NCBI GenBank assembly: GCA_900472625.1
Contig: UCIT01000036.1
Location: 1-64,000, forward strand
Direction: 5' to 3'
Origin: Hyphomicrobiales bacterium
GTDB taxonomy: Bacteria; Pseudomonadota; Alphaproteobacteria; Rhizobiales; Rhizobiaceae
DNA: 64,000 bases
Shown here: one piece after another, positions 55,651 through 64,000 of the stretch
How the letters are laid out: each line of letters begins with the position of its first letter
Position numbering within the stretch: position 1 is the stretch's first letter
Made by a program: the position numbers and the translations under genes
Notes under the pieces: model-generated
What the model was told of the DNA's origin: nothing
The model's database searches: none
What the model saw: the letters and a program-made list of their open reading frames with translations, nothing else

Positions 55651-56232
55651 ATGATTAAGTTTGTCCTAACGGCCGCGCTCGCCCTTGCTGCCGGTACGGC
55701 GCGTGCCGAGCAGATCGATCCGGCGAGGATCATTGCTGCGGCGACGGGCGATTGGAACGGAGATGGCGAAGGCGATCTTGCCCTCCTCGTCGCACCGCCC
55801 GAGGCCGGGGACGACATTGGCATCTATCTCTATTTGAGGGACAAGGACCACGCGCTGTTGCGGCTCGTCAGCACGGCGCCGGCCAAGGTGTGGGGCAATG
55901 GCAGTCTGGACGGCATGTTTGGCCAGGACCCTTCGATCGAGGCCTTGCCGGGCGGGTCAATTGCCGTGCACTCACAGAACTCAGGCATCGGACGAAGCCG
56001 TTGGGAACAGACACTGACGATCGCCTACCGCAACGACCAGTTCGTCGTCGCCGGCTACACCTACAGCTACTACGATACACTCGACACTAGTGATAACGGC
56101 ACCTGCGACTACAACATCCTGACGGGCAAGGTGACCACCAAAGGCAAGACGTCGAAGGTGGACGGGAAAACGATCGCCGTTGCGGACTGGAACGACGATG
56201 TCGGCCAGAAGGCTTGCGGCCGGGAGCAATGA
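55651..56232 (+). CDS. exported protein with FG-GAP-like repeat, unknown function
   Basis: The 193-residue product has a signal peptide ending ARA at about 19 and then the segment AAATGDWNGDGEGDLALLV, a calcium-binding-type FG-GAP/VCBS motif (DWNGDG). A second such element near the C-terminus (AVADWNDDVGQ) frames a beta-rich middle. Periplasmic location is expected; no partner is obvious. ACGGAGAGAAGC precedes the ATG at 55651. It is convergent with lolD. Confidence 0.7.
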   Translation: MIKFVLTAALALAAGTARAEQIDPARIIAAATGDWNGDGEGDLALLVAPPEAGDDIGIYLYLRDKDHALLRLVSTAPAKVWGNGSLDGMFGQDPSIEALPGGSIAVHSQNSGIGRSRWEQTLTIAYRNDQFVVAGYTYSYYDTLDTSDNGTCDYNILTGKVTTKGKTSKVDGKTIAVADWNDDVGQKACGREQ

Positions 56233-56305
56233 TCCGGACCACGACAAGACAAGAGCCACCGCTCGCTTAGAGACTTCTCATCTCGTGACCAGGCCGCTAT
56301 CGGCT

Positions 56306-56989
56306 CTAAAAATCCACAACCTTGCCGTCGGCAATCGTGACGCGGCGGTCCATGCGGGCTGCCAGATCGTGATTGTGGGTGGCGATCAGCGCGGCGAGGC
56401 CGGACTGGCGCACCAGTGCCTCCAGCGCCTCGAAGACGTAGCTTGCGGTCTCTGGATCGAGGTTGCCTGTTGGTTCGTCGGCGAGGAGCAAGCTCGGCGC
56501 ATTGGCGACGGCGCGGGCGATCGCCACGCGCTGCTGCTCGCCGCCGGAAAGTTCGCCGGGACGGTGGGCGCCGCGGTGTCCGATGCGCATGTAGTCGAGC
56601 AGCTGCCCTGCCCGCTGCTTGGCCTCGCTGCGTGGCAGGCCGGCGATCATCTGCGGCATCATGATGTTTTCGAGCGCCGAGAACTCCGGCAGCAGATGGT
56701 GGAACTGGTAGACGAAGCCGATCTCGCTGCGGCGGATCGCCGTGCGCTTGTCATCGGACAATCCATTGCAAGGGTTGCCATTAATGCTGACTTCACCGCT
56801 ATCGGGATGCTCGAGCAGCCCGGCGAGATGCAGCAGGGTCGACTTTCCGGTGCCGGAGGGCGCCACGAGCGCGACGATCTCGCCGCTGTTCAGCGTCAGG
56901 TCGGCCTTCTTCAGGATCGAAAGCTGCGTATCTCCCTGGCCGTAATGACGCTCGACGCCGGAAAGCTTGAGAACGGTATTCCGCTTCAT
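56306..56989 (-). CDS. lolD: lipoprotein-releasing ABC transporter ATPase
   Basis: LolD powers transfer of outer-membrane lipoproteins from the inner membrane to LolA. The 227-residue protein has Walker A APSGTGKSTLLH near residues 44-55, the signature LSGGEQQRVAIARA near 145 and Walker B LLLADEPTGNLD. The ATG at 56989 starts the conserved part and lies 14 bp after the permease stop, so the pair is one operon. The membrane partner is the next gene upstream. Confidence 0.95.
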   Translation of the reverse strand: MKRNTVLKLSGVERHYGQGDTQLSILKKADLTLNSGEIVALVAPSGTGKSTLLHLAGLLEHPDSGEVSINGNPCNGLSDDKRTAIRRSEIGFVYQFHHLLPEFSALENIMMPQMIAGLPRSEAKQRAGQLLDYMRIGHRGAHRPGELSGGEQQRVAIARAVANAPSLLLADEPTGNLDPETASYVFEALEALVRQSGLAALIATHNHDLAARMDRRVTIADGKVVDF

Positions 56990-57003
56990 GAAATGAGCAT
57001 TCC

Positions 57004-58311
57004 TTATTCGTAGCGCAGGGCCTGCACGGGATCGAGCTTGGAAGCGCGCCATGCAGGAAAGATCGTCGCGAAGAAAGACAGCGTCAGCGCCATGACGACG
57101 ACGGAGACTGTTTCCCCGACCTCCATCTTGGCCGGCAGCTGGCTGAGGAAATAGAGCTGCGGATCGAACAGTACGGTGCCCGACACCCAGGAGAAGAACT
57201 CGCGGATCTTCTCGATGTTGACGCAGACAAGCACGCCGAGCAGCACGCCGGCAAAGGTGCCGACGAGGCCGATGGCCGCACCCGTCATGAAGAAGATCCG
57301 CATGATGGCGCCCGAAGTCGCACCCATGGTCCTCAGGATTGCGATATCACTGCCCTTGTCCTTCACCAGCATGATCAGGCCCGAGATGATATTCAGCGCC
57401 GCGACGAGAACGATCAGCGTCAGGATCATGAACATCACGTTGCGCTCGACCTGCAGGGCCGAGAAGAAGGTCTGGTTGCGCTGGCGCCAATCGGTGATGG
57501 CGATCTGACGGCCGGCGGCGGCCTCCACCTTGGGGCGCAGCTCATCTATGTTGTCGGGATTATCGACGAAGAGCTCGATAGACTGCACCAGTCCTTCGGC
57601 GTTGAAATAGAGCTGGGCTTCCTCAAGCGGCATGTAGATGATCGTGGCGTCGTATTCCGACATGCCGATCTCGAAGATGCCTGACACCTTGTAGGATTTG
57701 ACGCGCGGGTTGATGCCCATCGGCGTCACGTCACCTTCCGGTGATATCAGCGTTATGCTGTCGCCTGCCTGCAGCCCGAGCTGGTCGGCCATACGCGAGC
57801 CGATGAGAACGCCCTGCCCCGCCGCGAAGCCGACCGCGTCGCCGCTCTTGATGTTGTCGGAGACGGTCTTGAGCTTGGACAGATCCTCGGCACGGATGCC
57901 ACGCACCAGGGCCCCGGTACCGGCTCCACCGGCGCCGGAGGCCAGCGTCTGCCCCTCGACCAGCGGCAAGGCCACCTTGACGCCGGGTACCGCACCTAGG
58001 CGGTCGGTCAATGCCGGATAGTCCGTGAACGGGCCATCGACGGGCTGGACGATCATGTGACCGTTGATGCCGAGGATGCGCGAAATCAGCTCGGTGCGGA
58101 AACCGTTCATCACTGCCATGACGATGATCAGCGTCGCGACGCCGAGCATGATGCCGATGAAGGAGAAGCCGGCGATCACCGAGATGAAGGCTTCCTTGCG
58201 GCGGGCGCGCAGATAGCGCCACGCCACCAGCCGTTCGAAGCCGGAAAATGGCCTGCTGGCCGGAGCCGAGCCGGATTGAGAACCCCGCTGGCCCACCGCT
58301 GCGTCTGCCAT
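57004..58311 (-). CDS. lipoprotein-releasing ABC transporter permease (LolC/LolE type)
   Basis: The 435-residue protein has the LolC/E layout: N-terminal helix (FISVIAGFSFIGIMLGVATLI), a large periplasmic domain (about 75-290), and three C-terminal helices with KDKGSDIAILRTMGAT, the cytoplasmic coupling helix. Only one permease gene is present, so it probably acts as a homodimer (LolF-like) with LolD. It lies between proS and lolD, an order common in Rhizobiales. Confidence 0.92.
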   Translation of the reverse strand: MADAAVGQRGSQSGSAPASRPFSGFERLVAWRYLRARRKEAFISVIAGFSFIGIMLGVATLIIVMAVMNGFRTELISRILGINGHMIVQPVDGPFTDYPALTDRLGAVPGVKVALPLVEGQTLASGAGGAGTGALVRGIRAEDLSKLKTVSDNIKSGDAVGFAAGQGVLIGSRMADQLGLQAGDSITLISPEGDVTPMGINPRVKSYKVSGIFEIGMSEYDATIIYMPLEEAQLYFNAEGLVQSIELFVDNPDNIDELRPKVEAAAGRQIAITDWRQRNQTFFSALQVERNVMFMILTLIVLVAALNIISGLIMLVKDKGSDIAILRTMGATSGAIMRIFFMTGAAIGLVGTFAGVLLGVLVCVNIEKIREFFSWVSGTVLFDPQLYFLSQLPAKMEVGETVSVVVMALTLSFFATIFPAWRASKLDPVQALRYE

Positions 58312-58330
58312 TTCGCCTCCCGCCTTCTTC

Positions 58331-59653
58331 TTAGCCCAAGAGCTTGTTGATTGCCGCGTCGATGGTCATCGTTTCGCGGGCGCCAGTCTTGCGGTCCTTG
58401 ACTTCCACTTCGCCGTTCGCGACCGCGCGCGGGCCGGCAATGATCTGTACGGGAACGCCGATCAGGTCCGCTGTTGCGAACTTGGTGCCGGCGCGATCGT
58501 CGGTATCGTCGTAAAGGACATCGACGCCTGCCTTCGAAAGCTCGGCGTAGATCTTTTCGCAGGCGCTGTCGCAAGCGGCATCGCCGGTCTTCATGTTGAT
58601 CACGACGACATCGAATGGCGCGACGGAAGCCGGCCAGATGATTCCGTTCTCGTCATGCGAGGCTTCGATGATGGCGGGAACAAGGCGTGTCGGGCCAATA
58701 CCGTAGGATCCCATGTGGACGGCGTGTTCCTTGCCATCAGGACCCTGCACCTTGGCGCCCATCGGCTCGGAATATTTCGTTCCGAAGTAGAAGATATGGC
58801 CGACTTCAATCCCGCGCGCGGAGAGGCGGTCGGCCTCAGGAACAGCGGCGAAGGCGGCTTCGTCATGCATCTCCGAAGTGGCGGCGTAAACCGACGTCCA
58901 CTTCTTGAAGATCGCGTCGAGGCCGGCGACGTCGTCGAAGTCGGTCTCGACTGTCGGGATATCGAAATTGACGAAATCCTTGTGGCTGTAGACTTCCGAC
59001 TCGCCGGTGTCGGCGAGGATGATGAACTCGTGGCTGAGGTCGCCGCCGATCGGGCCGGTGTCGGCGCGCATCGGAATGGCGCGCAGGCCGAGACGGTCGA
59101 AGGTGCGCAGGTAGGCCGCGAACATCTTCTTGTAAGAATGCTCGGCGCCTTCACGGGTCAGGTCGAAGGAATAGGCATCCTTCATCATGAACTCGCGCGA
59201 GCGCATGGTGCCGAAGCGCGGACGGATCTCGTCGCGAAACTTCAGCTGGATATGGTAGAGGTTCAGCGGCAAGTCCTTGTAGGACTTGACGGAAGACCGG
59301 AAAATATCAGTGACCATTTCCTCGTTGGTCGGGCCGTAGAGCATCGGACGGTCCTGCCGGTCCTTGATGCGCAGCATCTCCTTGCCATAGGCGTCGTAGC
59401 GTCCGCTTTCCTGCCAGAGTTCGGCCGACTGCAGGGTCGGCATCGACAGCTCAATGGCGCCGGAGCGGTTCTGCTCCTCGCGGATGATGTTGTTGACCTT
59501 GTCGAGGACGCGCTTGCCCAGCGGCAGCCAGGAATAGATCCCCTGTGACTGCTGGCGGATCATGCCGGCGCGCAGCATCAACCGGTGGGAGACGATCTCC
59601 GCCTCCTTCGGGTTTTCCTTGAGGATGGGCGTGAAATAGCGAGACAGACGCAT
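58331..59653 (-). CDS. proS: prolyl-tRNA synthetase, short alphaproteobacterial type
   Basis: ProS charges tRNA-Pro. The 440-residue protein has class II motifs (GIYSWLPLGKRV, MRSREFMMKDAYSF, GSYGIGPTRL) and a C-terminal anticodon-binding domain ending in LG. It lacks the 180-residue editing insertion of the long bacterial form, which is typical for alphaproteobacteria; a separate YbaK-like editing enzyme is expected elsewhere. The ATG at 59653 gives the usual MRLSRYFTPILKENP start. Confidence 0.96.
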   Translation of the reverse strand: MRLSRYFTPILKENPKEAEIVSHRLMLRAGMIRQQSQGIYSWLPLGKRVLDKVNNIIREEQNRSGAIELSMPTLQSAELWQESGRYDAYGKEMLRIKDRQDRPMLYGPTNEEMVTDIFRSSVKSYKDLPLNLYHIQLKFRDEIRPRFGTMRSREFMMKDAYSFDLTREGAEHSYKKMFAAYLRTFDRLGLRAIPMRADTGPIGGDLSHEFIILADTGESEVYSHKDFVNFDIPTVETDFDDVAGLDAIFKKWTSVYAATSEMHDEAAFAAVPEADRLSARGIEVGHIFYFGTKYSEPMGAKVQGPDGKEHAVHMGSYGIGPTRLVPAIIEASHDENGIIWPASVAPFDVVVINMKTGDAACDSACEKIYAELSKAGVDVLYDDTDDRAGTKFATADLIGVPVQIIAGPRAVANGEVEVKDRKTGARETMTIDAAINKLLG

Positions 59654-59914
59654 GGCGAATTCCAGAGCTGTTGAGACGCCGCAAACGCGGAATCGAGGCA
59701 ATCACAATATTGGCAGCGTTCATAACTGCTTCGCGGCAGGAAGGAAACCCGCGACAGCTTTCCACAGGCTTCCGTTGAAGCAAGTTGGCGGCCGATCAGC
59801 AGACAAAGAAAGAAAAATACGGAATTATAATGGCTTGCGCGAAATTCTTATCAACAGAAAAAATTTGCTAGAGTGTAGCAAAAATGCAAAAAAACCTGAT
59901 GACAAAGCACAATC

Positions 59915-60078
59915 TTTGAGCTAGTTTTAGCTCACAAAACAGGCAGGGAGTTCAAATCCCTACCATTTCGCGGTCAAGTCTTGGGAGGATCAGATCTTAG
60001 GCGCGCTAGTCGCAGCCCCGGCAACGGTTAAGGATCACGCGATACTTAAAACAAGGCTTTTAGCCTTGTTTTTTTTTG
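59915..60078 (+). ncRNA. candidate small RNA with two hairpins and its own terminator
   Basis: In plus orientation there is a hairpin at 59917-59934 (TGAGCTA/TAGCTCA, loop GTTT), a second at 59942-59964 (GG-AGGGA/TCCCT-CC, loop GTTCAAA) and a strong intrinsic terminator at 60050-60078. No gene lies between proS (divergent) and this terminator, so something short must be transcribed into it. The 5' end is uncertain; I could not pick a convincing promoter. The second hairpin recalls a tRNA T arm but does not pair correctly as one. Confidence 0.5.
60050..60078 (+). terminator. intrinsic terminator with long U run
   Basis: Stem AACAAGGCT/AGCCTTGTT with a TTT loop is followed by eight further T. 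It is directed on the plus strand and has no protein-coding gene upstream within the spacer. Confidence 0.85.
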
Positions 60079-60226
60079 GCTTTTTGATCGCCGGCTTCAC
60101 CATGAACATTACCTTTCTTTCCGTAACGTCAGGTGCTCATTCCCTTACCACACCTCCATGCCGCAGCATGATGACATACATATGACACCAGTATGCCAGT
60201 TCTGCTCAAATGCTGAGCAATCGCCC

Positions 60227-60508
60227 TCATACGTTCGAGAAGGACGGCCCGATCTGCGGCAAAGCATCGAAGCCCCAGCCGAAGTAATTCGAAGAAACGT
60301 ACCAGAGGGTATAGATGACGGCGGAGACCAGCGTCGTCATCGAGAACACAAATAGCGGCCGGAAGCGCGTCGGGGCGCTATGGACGGTGCCGAGCACGAT
60401 CTCGTCGTCCTCCGCTTGCGTTCTCAACCCAATCGGGAGAACGGCGAAGAGCGTCATCCACCAGACGATGAAGTAGACGGCAAAACCCTGTAGAAATGTC
60501 TGCAGCAT
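60227..60508 (-). CDS. DUF1467 membrane protein
   Basis: The 93-residue protein has a first helix (LQGFAVYFIVWWMTLFAVLP), the motif IGLRTQAEDDEIVLGTVHSAP, and a second helix (FVFSMTTLVSAVIYTLWYV), which is the DUF1467 pattern of alphaproteobacteria. Function unknown. The ATG at 60508 has a GGGAGAT site. It sits between proS and the methylmalonyl-CoA epimerase gene, in the same order as in other Rhizobiales. Confidence 0.88.
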   Translation of the reverse strand: MLQTFLQGFAVYFIVWWMTLFAVLPIGLRTQAEDDEIVLGTVHSAPTRFRPLFVFSMTTLVSAVIYTLWYVSSNYFGWGFDALPQIGPSFSNV

Positions 60509-60633
60509 AAGATCTCCCACCCGGCGGCCTCATCCACCATGGCTATTATAATCCGGAATGGGCGGAAACGGAAAGCAGCCTCAGCACGCTTTGGTGATGT
60601 TTGCAGTGTTTGTGTCACTCTGCCGCAGCGGCA

Positions 60634-61038
60634 TCAGGCCTGTTCAAGCTCGATCAGCGTGCCTGAGAAGTCCTTCGGGTGGAGGAAGAGAACCGGCTTG
60701 CCATGGGCACCGGTCTTTGGCTCTCCCGTCCCCAGCACCCTTGCGCCGGCCTGAACGAGGTGGTCCCGGGCGTCGACGATATTGCTCACCTCGTAGCAGA
60801 TATGATGCATGCCGCCAGAAGGGTTCTTTTCCAGGAATGCCGTGATTGGCGACCCCTCGCCGAGCGGCTCCAGCAGTTCGACCTTGGTGTTCGCAAGCTC
60901 GACGAACACGACGGTGACGCCATGTTCGGGCAAGGCCTGCGCGGCCGAGACCGTTGCGCCAAGCGTATCGCGATAGCTCGCCACCGCGGCGGCGAGATCG
61001 GGAACAGCGATGGCAACGTGGTTTACGCGGCCGAGCAT
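60634..61038 (-). CDS. mce: methylmalonyl-CoA epimerase
   Basis: This enzyme interconverts the (S) and (R) forms of methylmalonyl-CoA in propionate metabolism, ahead of the B12-dependent mutase. The 134-residue protein is a glyoxalase-fold member with the metal His in MLGRVNHVAIAV, ELANTKVELLEPLGEGSPI and GGMHHICYEV. The gene lies four bases after the rnj stop and is probably co-transcribed with it. It shares a cobalamin theme with nrdJ only in a general way. Confidence 0.93.
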   Translation of the reverse strand: MLGRVNHVAIAVPDLAAAVASYRDTLGATVSAAQALPEHGVTVVFVELANTKVELLEPLGEGSPITAFLEKNPSGGMHHICYEVSNIVDARDHLVQAGARVLGTGEPKTGAHGKPVLFLHPKDFSGTLIELEQA

Positions 61039-61042
61039 CGGA

Positions 61043-62713
61043 TCAGACCTTGGTGACGAAGACCGTCACTAGCGGCTTCTTGCCCCAGATCTGATTGGCG
61101 GTCGAGCGAACGGCCCGGCGCATCGATTCCTGCAGGAGGTCGAGGTCCTTGCGGCGGGCGCGCGGAATGCTTTCGAAGGCGCTGATCGCCGCGTCATAGA
61201 GCGTGTCTTCCAGCTCGTCGCCTTCGTCGTCGTAAATCGGCAGACCAATGGCCACCATGTCAGGCTCGCCGATGATATCCAGGCGGCTGTCGATCACCAC
61301 GCTGAGGGCGACATGGCCGACATAGGAGAGCTTTTTGCGCTCGCCGATACCCATCTCGTCAAAGTCACCGATCAGTGATCCATCCTTGAAGATACGACCA
61401 TGCGGTGCTTCGCCGATCACTTCCACCGTTCCGGGGGCGAGGCGCAGGATATCACCGTTGCGCACGCGCGGCACGGTTGCGATGCCCGACTGCAAGCCCA
61501 GTTCCATGTGCGCGGTCAGATGCGTCGCTTCGCCATGCACAGGGACAAGAACCTTCGGCCGCGTCAGTTCGTACATCTTCTGCAGTTCATTACGGCGCGG
61601 ATGCCCGGAGACGTGAACCAGCGCTTCGTTGTCGGTGATGATGTGCACACCCTGCTCGACCAAGCCGTTCTTGATATCACCGATCGCCTTCTCGTTGCCG
61701 GGAATGGCGCGAGACGAAAAGACCACCGTGTCGCCGGCGGCGAGCGCTACGTTGCGCATCTCGTCGCGGGACAGCTTGGCGAGTGCGGCGCGCGGTTCGC
61801 CCTGGCTGCCGGTCAGGATCACCACGACGTTTTCGCGCGGGATATAACCGTACTCCTCCTCGGCGATGAACGGCTTGATGCCGTCGAGAAGGCCGAGGTC
61901 GCGGGATACCCCGACCACGCGCTTGAGCGAGCTGCCCAGCAGCAGCACTTCGCGACCGGCGGCTTCGGCTGCCTCGGCGACGGTGCGGATACGGCCAACG
62001 TTCGAGGAGAAGGTGGTGACGGCGACGCGGCCCTCGGCATTCTCGATGATCTTGCGCAGGCTTGCCGACACGTCCTTTTCCGACGGCGAGACGCCGTCGC
62101 GCAGCGCGTTGGTGGAATCGCACATCAACGCCAACACGCCTTCGTCGCCGAGCTGGCGGAAGCGCGCCTCGTCGGTCAGCGGACCGAGCGAGGGCTCATG
62201 ATCGATCTTCCAGTCGCCGGTGTGGATCACGTTGCCGAGAGGCGTGCGGATCACCAGGGACATCGGCTCAGGAATGGAGTGGTTGACGGCAACACCCTCA
62301 ACGCTGAACGGACCGACGTTGACGACAGTGCCCGCCGTGAACGGCGTGATCGGGATCTCGACCATCGTCGACTTCTCGTAGTTCCGCTTGGCTTCCAGAA
62401 GGCCTGCCGTGAAGGCAGAGGCGTAGACCGGCACATTGAGGCCGGGCCACAGGTCGGCCAACGCTCCATAGTGATCCTCATGCGCGTGCGTGATGAAGAT
62501 CGCCTTGAGGTTCTTGCGCTCCTTGGCGAGGAAGCGGATGTCCGGAAGGACGAGATCGACGCCCGGCAAATCCGGTCCCGGGAAGGTGACGCCAACGTCG
62601 ACCATGATCCACTGGCGATGCTCGGACGGGCCATAGCCGTAAAGGGCGAGATTCATACCGATCTCGCCGACGCCGCCCAAAGGCAGAAATACCAGTTCGT
62701 CCTGCTTCGCCAT
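61043..62713 (-). CDS. rnj: ribonuclease J
   Basis: RNase J is an endo- and 5'-exoribonuclease that matures rRNA and degrades mRNA. The 556-residue protein has the metallo-beta-lactamase motif THAHEDHYGAL with His76, His78, Asp80 and His81, the beta-CASP region (CDSTNALRDGVSPSE, GSQGEPRAALAKLSRDE) and VHGEATHLTAHMEL near 390. The ATG at 62713 is followed by the conserved MAKQDELVFLPLGGVGEIGM. birA ends 17 bp before it. Confidence 0.95.
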   Translation of the reverse strand: MAKQDELVFLPLGGVGEIGMNLALYGYGPSEHRQWIMVDVGVTFPGPDLPGVDLVLPDIRFLAKERKNLKAIFITHAHEDHYGALADLWPGLNVPVYASAFTAGLLEAKRNYEKSTMVEIPITPFTAGTVVNVGPFSVEGVAVNHSIPEPMSLVIRTPLGNVIHTGDWKIDHEPSLGPLTDEARFRQLGDEGVLALMCDSTNALRDGVSPSEKDVSASLRKIIENAEGRVAVTTFSSNVGRIRTVAEAAEAAGREVLLLGSSLKRVVGVSRDLGLLDGIKPFIAEEEYGYIPRENVVVILTGSQGEPRAALAKLSRDEMRNVALAAGDTVVFSSRAIPGNEKAIGDIKNGLVEQGVHIITDNEALVHVSGHPRRNELQKMYELTRPKVLVPVHGEATHLTAHMELGLQSGIATVPRVRNGDILRLAPGTVEVIGEAPHGRIFKDGSLIGDFDEMGIGERKKLSYVGHVALSVVIDSRLDIIGEPDMVAIGLPIYDDEGDELEDTLYDAAISAFESIPRARRKDLDLLQESMRRAVRSTANQIWGKKPLVTVFVTKV

Positions 62714-62730
62714 GCTGCTTGTTTTTCCAA

Positions 62731-63495
62731 TCATCCAAAGAAGACGTCGCCGGCGGCGATCGTCATCATCCTGCCTGCCCCCGTATCGAGCAGCAACAGG
62801 CCATTATCATCAATTCCAGTGAAGTGGCCGGAAATCGATCGATCCGGCAGATTCACGGTGATCTTTTCACCGATGCCGCAGGCGACCTCGCGCCAACGCG
62901 CGGTGATTTCGCGAATGCCACGACCGCGATCCCACGCTGATAGCACATCGGCCATGGATGAGAACAGGTGCGCGAACAATTCCTGCGGCGAGGCCGCACT
63001 TCCCTGCTCGCGCAGGCAGGTGACAGGATAGAGCGGATTGTCGGGCATGAAGGCGACGTTGATGCCGATGCCGACAACGAGCGCATAGCGGCCGTCCGGC
63101 AGCGCTTCGCCTTCGATCAGGATACCGCAGGTCTTCTTGCGGCCGATCAGGATATCGTTCGGCCACTTCACTTCCAGCGGGTCGGCGCTTGGCGGCAGAA
63201 CCATGCGGATCGCCTGATGGACGGCGACCGCGATCGCCAGCGGCAGCGACGAGATGCGCTCCATGGGCGCGGGATCGATCAGCAGGAGGGATGCATAGAG
63301 ATTGCCGGGTTCGGAGACCCACGGGCGACCGCGGCGGCCGCGGCCGCCGGTCTGCTTCTGCGCGGTCACCCAGAGGAGACCGGCATCCCCTGCCCGGGCC
63401 CGGGCAAGGCATTCGCTATTGGTGGATGACGTCTCCGACAGCGCCTCGTGCCTGAAATCGTCAAGCGACAGCAGGCGCCGTGCGTTGAAGCTCAT
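62731..63495 (-). CDS. birA: biotin--[acetyl-CoA-carboxylase] ligase
   Basis: BirA attaches biotin to the lysine of AccB through biotinyl-AMP. The 254-residue protein has the catalytic segment TSSTNSECLARARAG, QTGGRGRRGRPWVS with the adenylate loop, and KWPNDILIGRKK, plus a small C-terminal SH3-like domain. It lacks the N-terminal DNA-binding domain of E. coli BirA, so it is not a repressor. Its ATG overlaps the nuoN stop by one base (TGATG), as in many alphaproteobacteria. Confidence 0.95.
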   Translation of the reverse strand: MSFNARRLLSLDDFRHEALSETSSTNSECLARARAGDAGLLWVTAQKQTGGRGRRGRPWVSEPGNLYASLLLIDPAPMERISSLPLAIAVAVHQAIRMVLPPSADPLEVKWPNDILIGRKKTCGILIEGEALPDGRYALVVGIGINVAFMPDNPLYPVTCLREQGSAASPQELFAHLFSSMADVLSAWDRGRGIREITARWREVACGIGEKITVNLPDRSISGHFTGIDDNGLLLLDTGAGRMMTIAAGDVFFG

Positions 63496-64000
63496 CAGAA
63501 CAAGGTCGCCGCAGCAAGCTCAGCCGCGCCGCCGATCGGACCGCCGATGAAGACATAGGCGAGAACCAGCAGGCCGGAGACGCCGAAGACAAGGCGCAGC
63601 GAACCGGACACACGGGCGAACTCGCCGGTTGCTTCATCGAACCACATCAGCTTGATGACGCGCAGGTAGTAGAAGGCGCCAACGACCGAGGAGAGGATAC
63701 CGATGATGGCAAGCGCATAGAGCTTGGCTTCGATGGCGGCAACGAAGACGAAGTACTTCGCGAAGAAGCCTGCCAGCGGCGGGATGCCGGCGAGCGAGAA
63801 CATCAGGATCGTGAAGATCGTTGCCATGAACGGATTGGTGGTCGACAGGCCGGCGAGATCGCTGACGTTTTCGACGACGGTTCCGTCCTTGCGGCGCATC
63901 GACATGATGATGGCGAAGCCGCCGAGCGTCATGGTCATGTAGATGACCATATAGAGCATCACGCCCGACACACCGGTCTGGTTGCCGGCGGCGAGACCGA
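63495..64000 (-). CDS. nuoN: NADH-quinone oxidoreductase subunit N, C-terminal part
   Basis: NuoN is one of the three antiporter-like proton-pumping membrane subunits of complex I. Only the last 168 residues are present; the gene runs beyond the window end on the minus strand. Several helices are visible, with LMFSLAGIPPLAGFFAKYFV, the conserved broken-helix segment, and a last helix ending in AAATLF. It is the last gene of the nuo operon and is joined to birA by a TGATG overlap. Confidence 0.95.
   Translation of the reverse strand, partial: GLAAGNQTGVSGVMLYMVIYMTMTLGGFAIIMSMRRKDGTVVENVSDLAGLSTTNPFMATIFTILMFSLAGIPPLAGFFAKYFVFVAAIEAKLYALAIIGILSSVVGAFYYLRVIKLMWFDEATGEFARVSGSLRLVFGVSGLLVLAYVFIGGPIGGAAELAAATLF

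Larger units (their letters stand above)
59654..60226. other. 573-bp spacer upstream of proS, holding an RNA candidate
   Basis: No protein-coding frame with a ribosome site is visible. Bases 59800-59915 are AT-rich and could hold the proS promoter on one strand and a promoter for the RNA candidate on the other. A short inverted repeat TGCTCA/TGAGCA lies at 60203-60219, just after the DUF1467 stop, without a U run. Confidence 0.5.

Noticed and set aside
55472..55654. A 60-codon plus-strand frame with hydrophobic stretch overlapping the 28-aa gene
   Set aside because: No ribosome site, it overlaps the start of the next plus-strand gene, and the opposite strand has a much better signal.
59941..59964. 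tRNA T-arm-like sequence (GTTCAAAT), possible attachment-site remnant
   Set aside because: The stem does not pair in T-arm register and no acceptor, D or anticodon arm can be placed; it is better read as a plain hairpin of the RNA candidate.
61400..63031. A 543-codon frame antisense to rnj and birA
   Set aside because: Spans two certain genes on the other strand; no ribosome site or protein-like pattern.

Overview
The window is a high-GC chromosomal segment of an alphaproteobacterium of the order Hyphomicrobiales, most likely Rhizobiaceae. The evidence is the gene content: a B12-dependent class II ribonucleotide reductase (nrdJ), a second short FtsZ, the pleD/divK cell-cycle pair, an NDUFA12-type complex I accessory protein, a short (440-residue) prolyl-tRNA synthetase, ribonuclease J, and a direct-repeat GTTC-N7-GTTC LexA box. 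I see no insertion sequence, prophage or CRISPR array. Most of the window is core genome with small accessory genes in between.

Layout. 1-5 kb: 3' end of tRNA-Leu, wrbA, a cinA-like gene, a universal stress protein, gpt and a secreted sensor-like protein. 4.6-9.1 kb: nrdJ behind a 590-bp leader with NrdR-box-like sites. 9.1-11.4 kb: an accessory patch of small genes (BON, DUF1508, a 58-residue protein, DUF2188, an HNH/AP2-like fragment, a frameshifted membrane gene). 11.5-17.3 kb: a short-chain dehydrogenase, ftsZ2, panE, an aminotransferase and a DsbA-like thioredoxin. 17.4-21.3 kb: aroQ-accB-accC-aat on the plus strand, facing DUF2155 and NDUFA12. 21.4-28.0 kb: the gatCAB amidotransferase genes, split by acetyltransferases, DUF1294 and a YjhX-like toxin gene. 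28-33.6 kb: a nuclease-like protein, a metallo-beta-lactamase-fold hydrolase, ruvX, small membrane proteins, a TetR regulator with its operator, an acetyltransferase and aidB.

33.8-45.5 kb is a long plus-strand run: pyrB, a dihydroorotase-like gene lacking most zinc ligands, plsY, dprA, topA, rnr, DUF983, an MFS transporter and rpmG. 46.2-48.0 kb holds pleD-divK. 48.1-51.8 kb holds DUF3572, a HAD-like hydrolase, SOS-type dinB and an L,D-transpeptidase. From 51.8 kb to the end nearly everything is on the minus strand: dnaE, a 28-residue ORF, lolD-lolC, proS, DUF1467, mce, rnj, birA and the 3' end of nuoN. A structured-RNA candidate with its own terminator lies upstream of proS.

Functional links: accB/accC and birA form a biotin carboxylase set with its ligase. 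DsbA-like, LolCD, L,D-transpeptidase and PlsY serve the envelope. dinB, aidB, dprA, ruvX, topA and dnaE serve DNA maintenance. The points most worth a second look are the YjhX-like gene beside acetyltransferases in a window that also encodes TopA, the pentanucleotide frameshift at 11.3 kb, the NrdR boxes, the pseudo-dihydroorotase, the terminator that touches a start codon at 28.6 kb, and the RNA candidate near 60 kb. All functional calls were made by reading; no database search was run.
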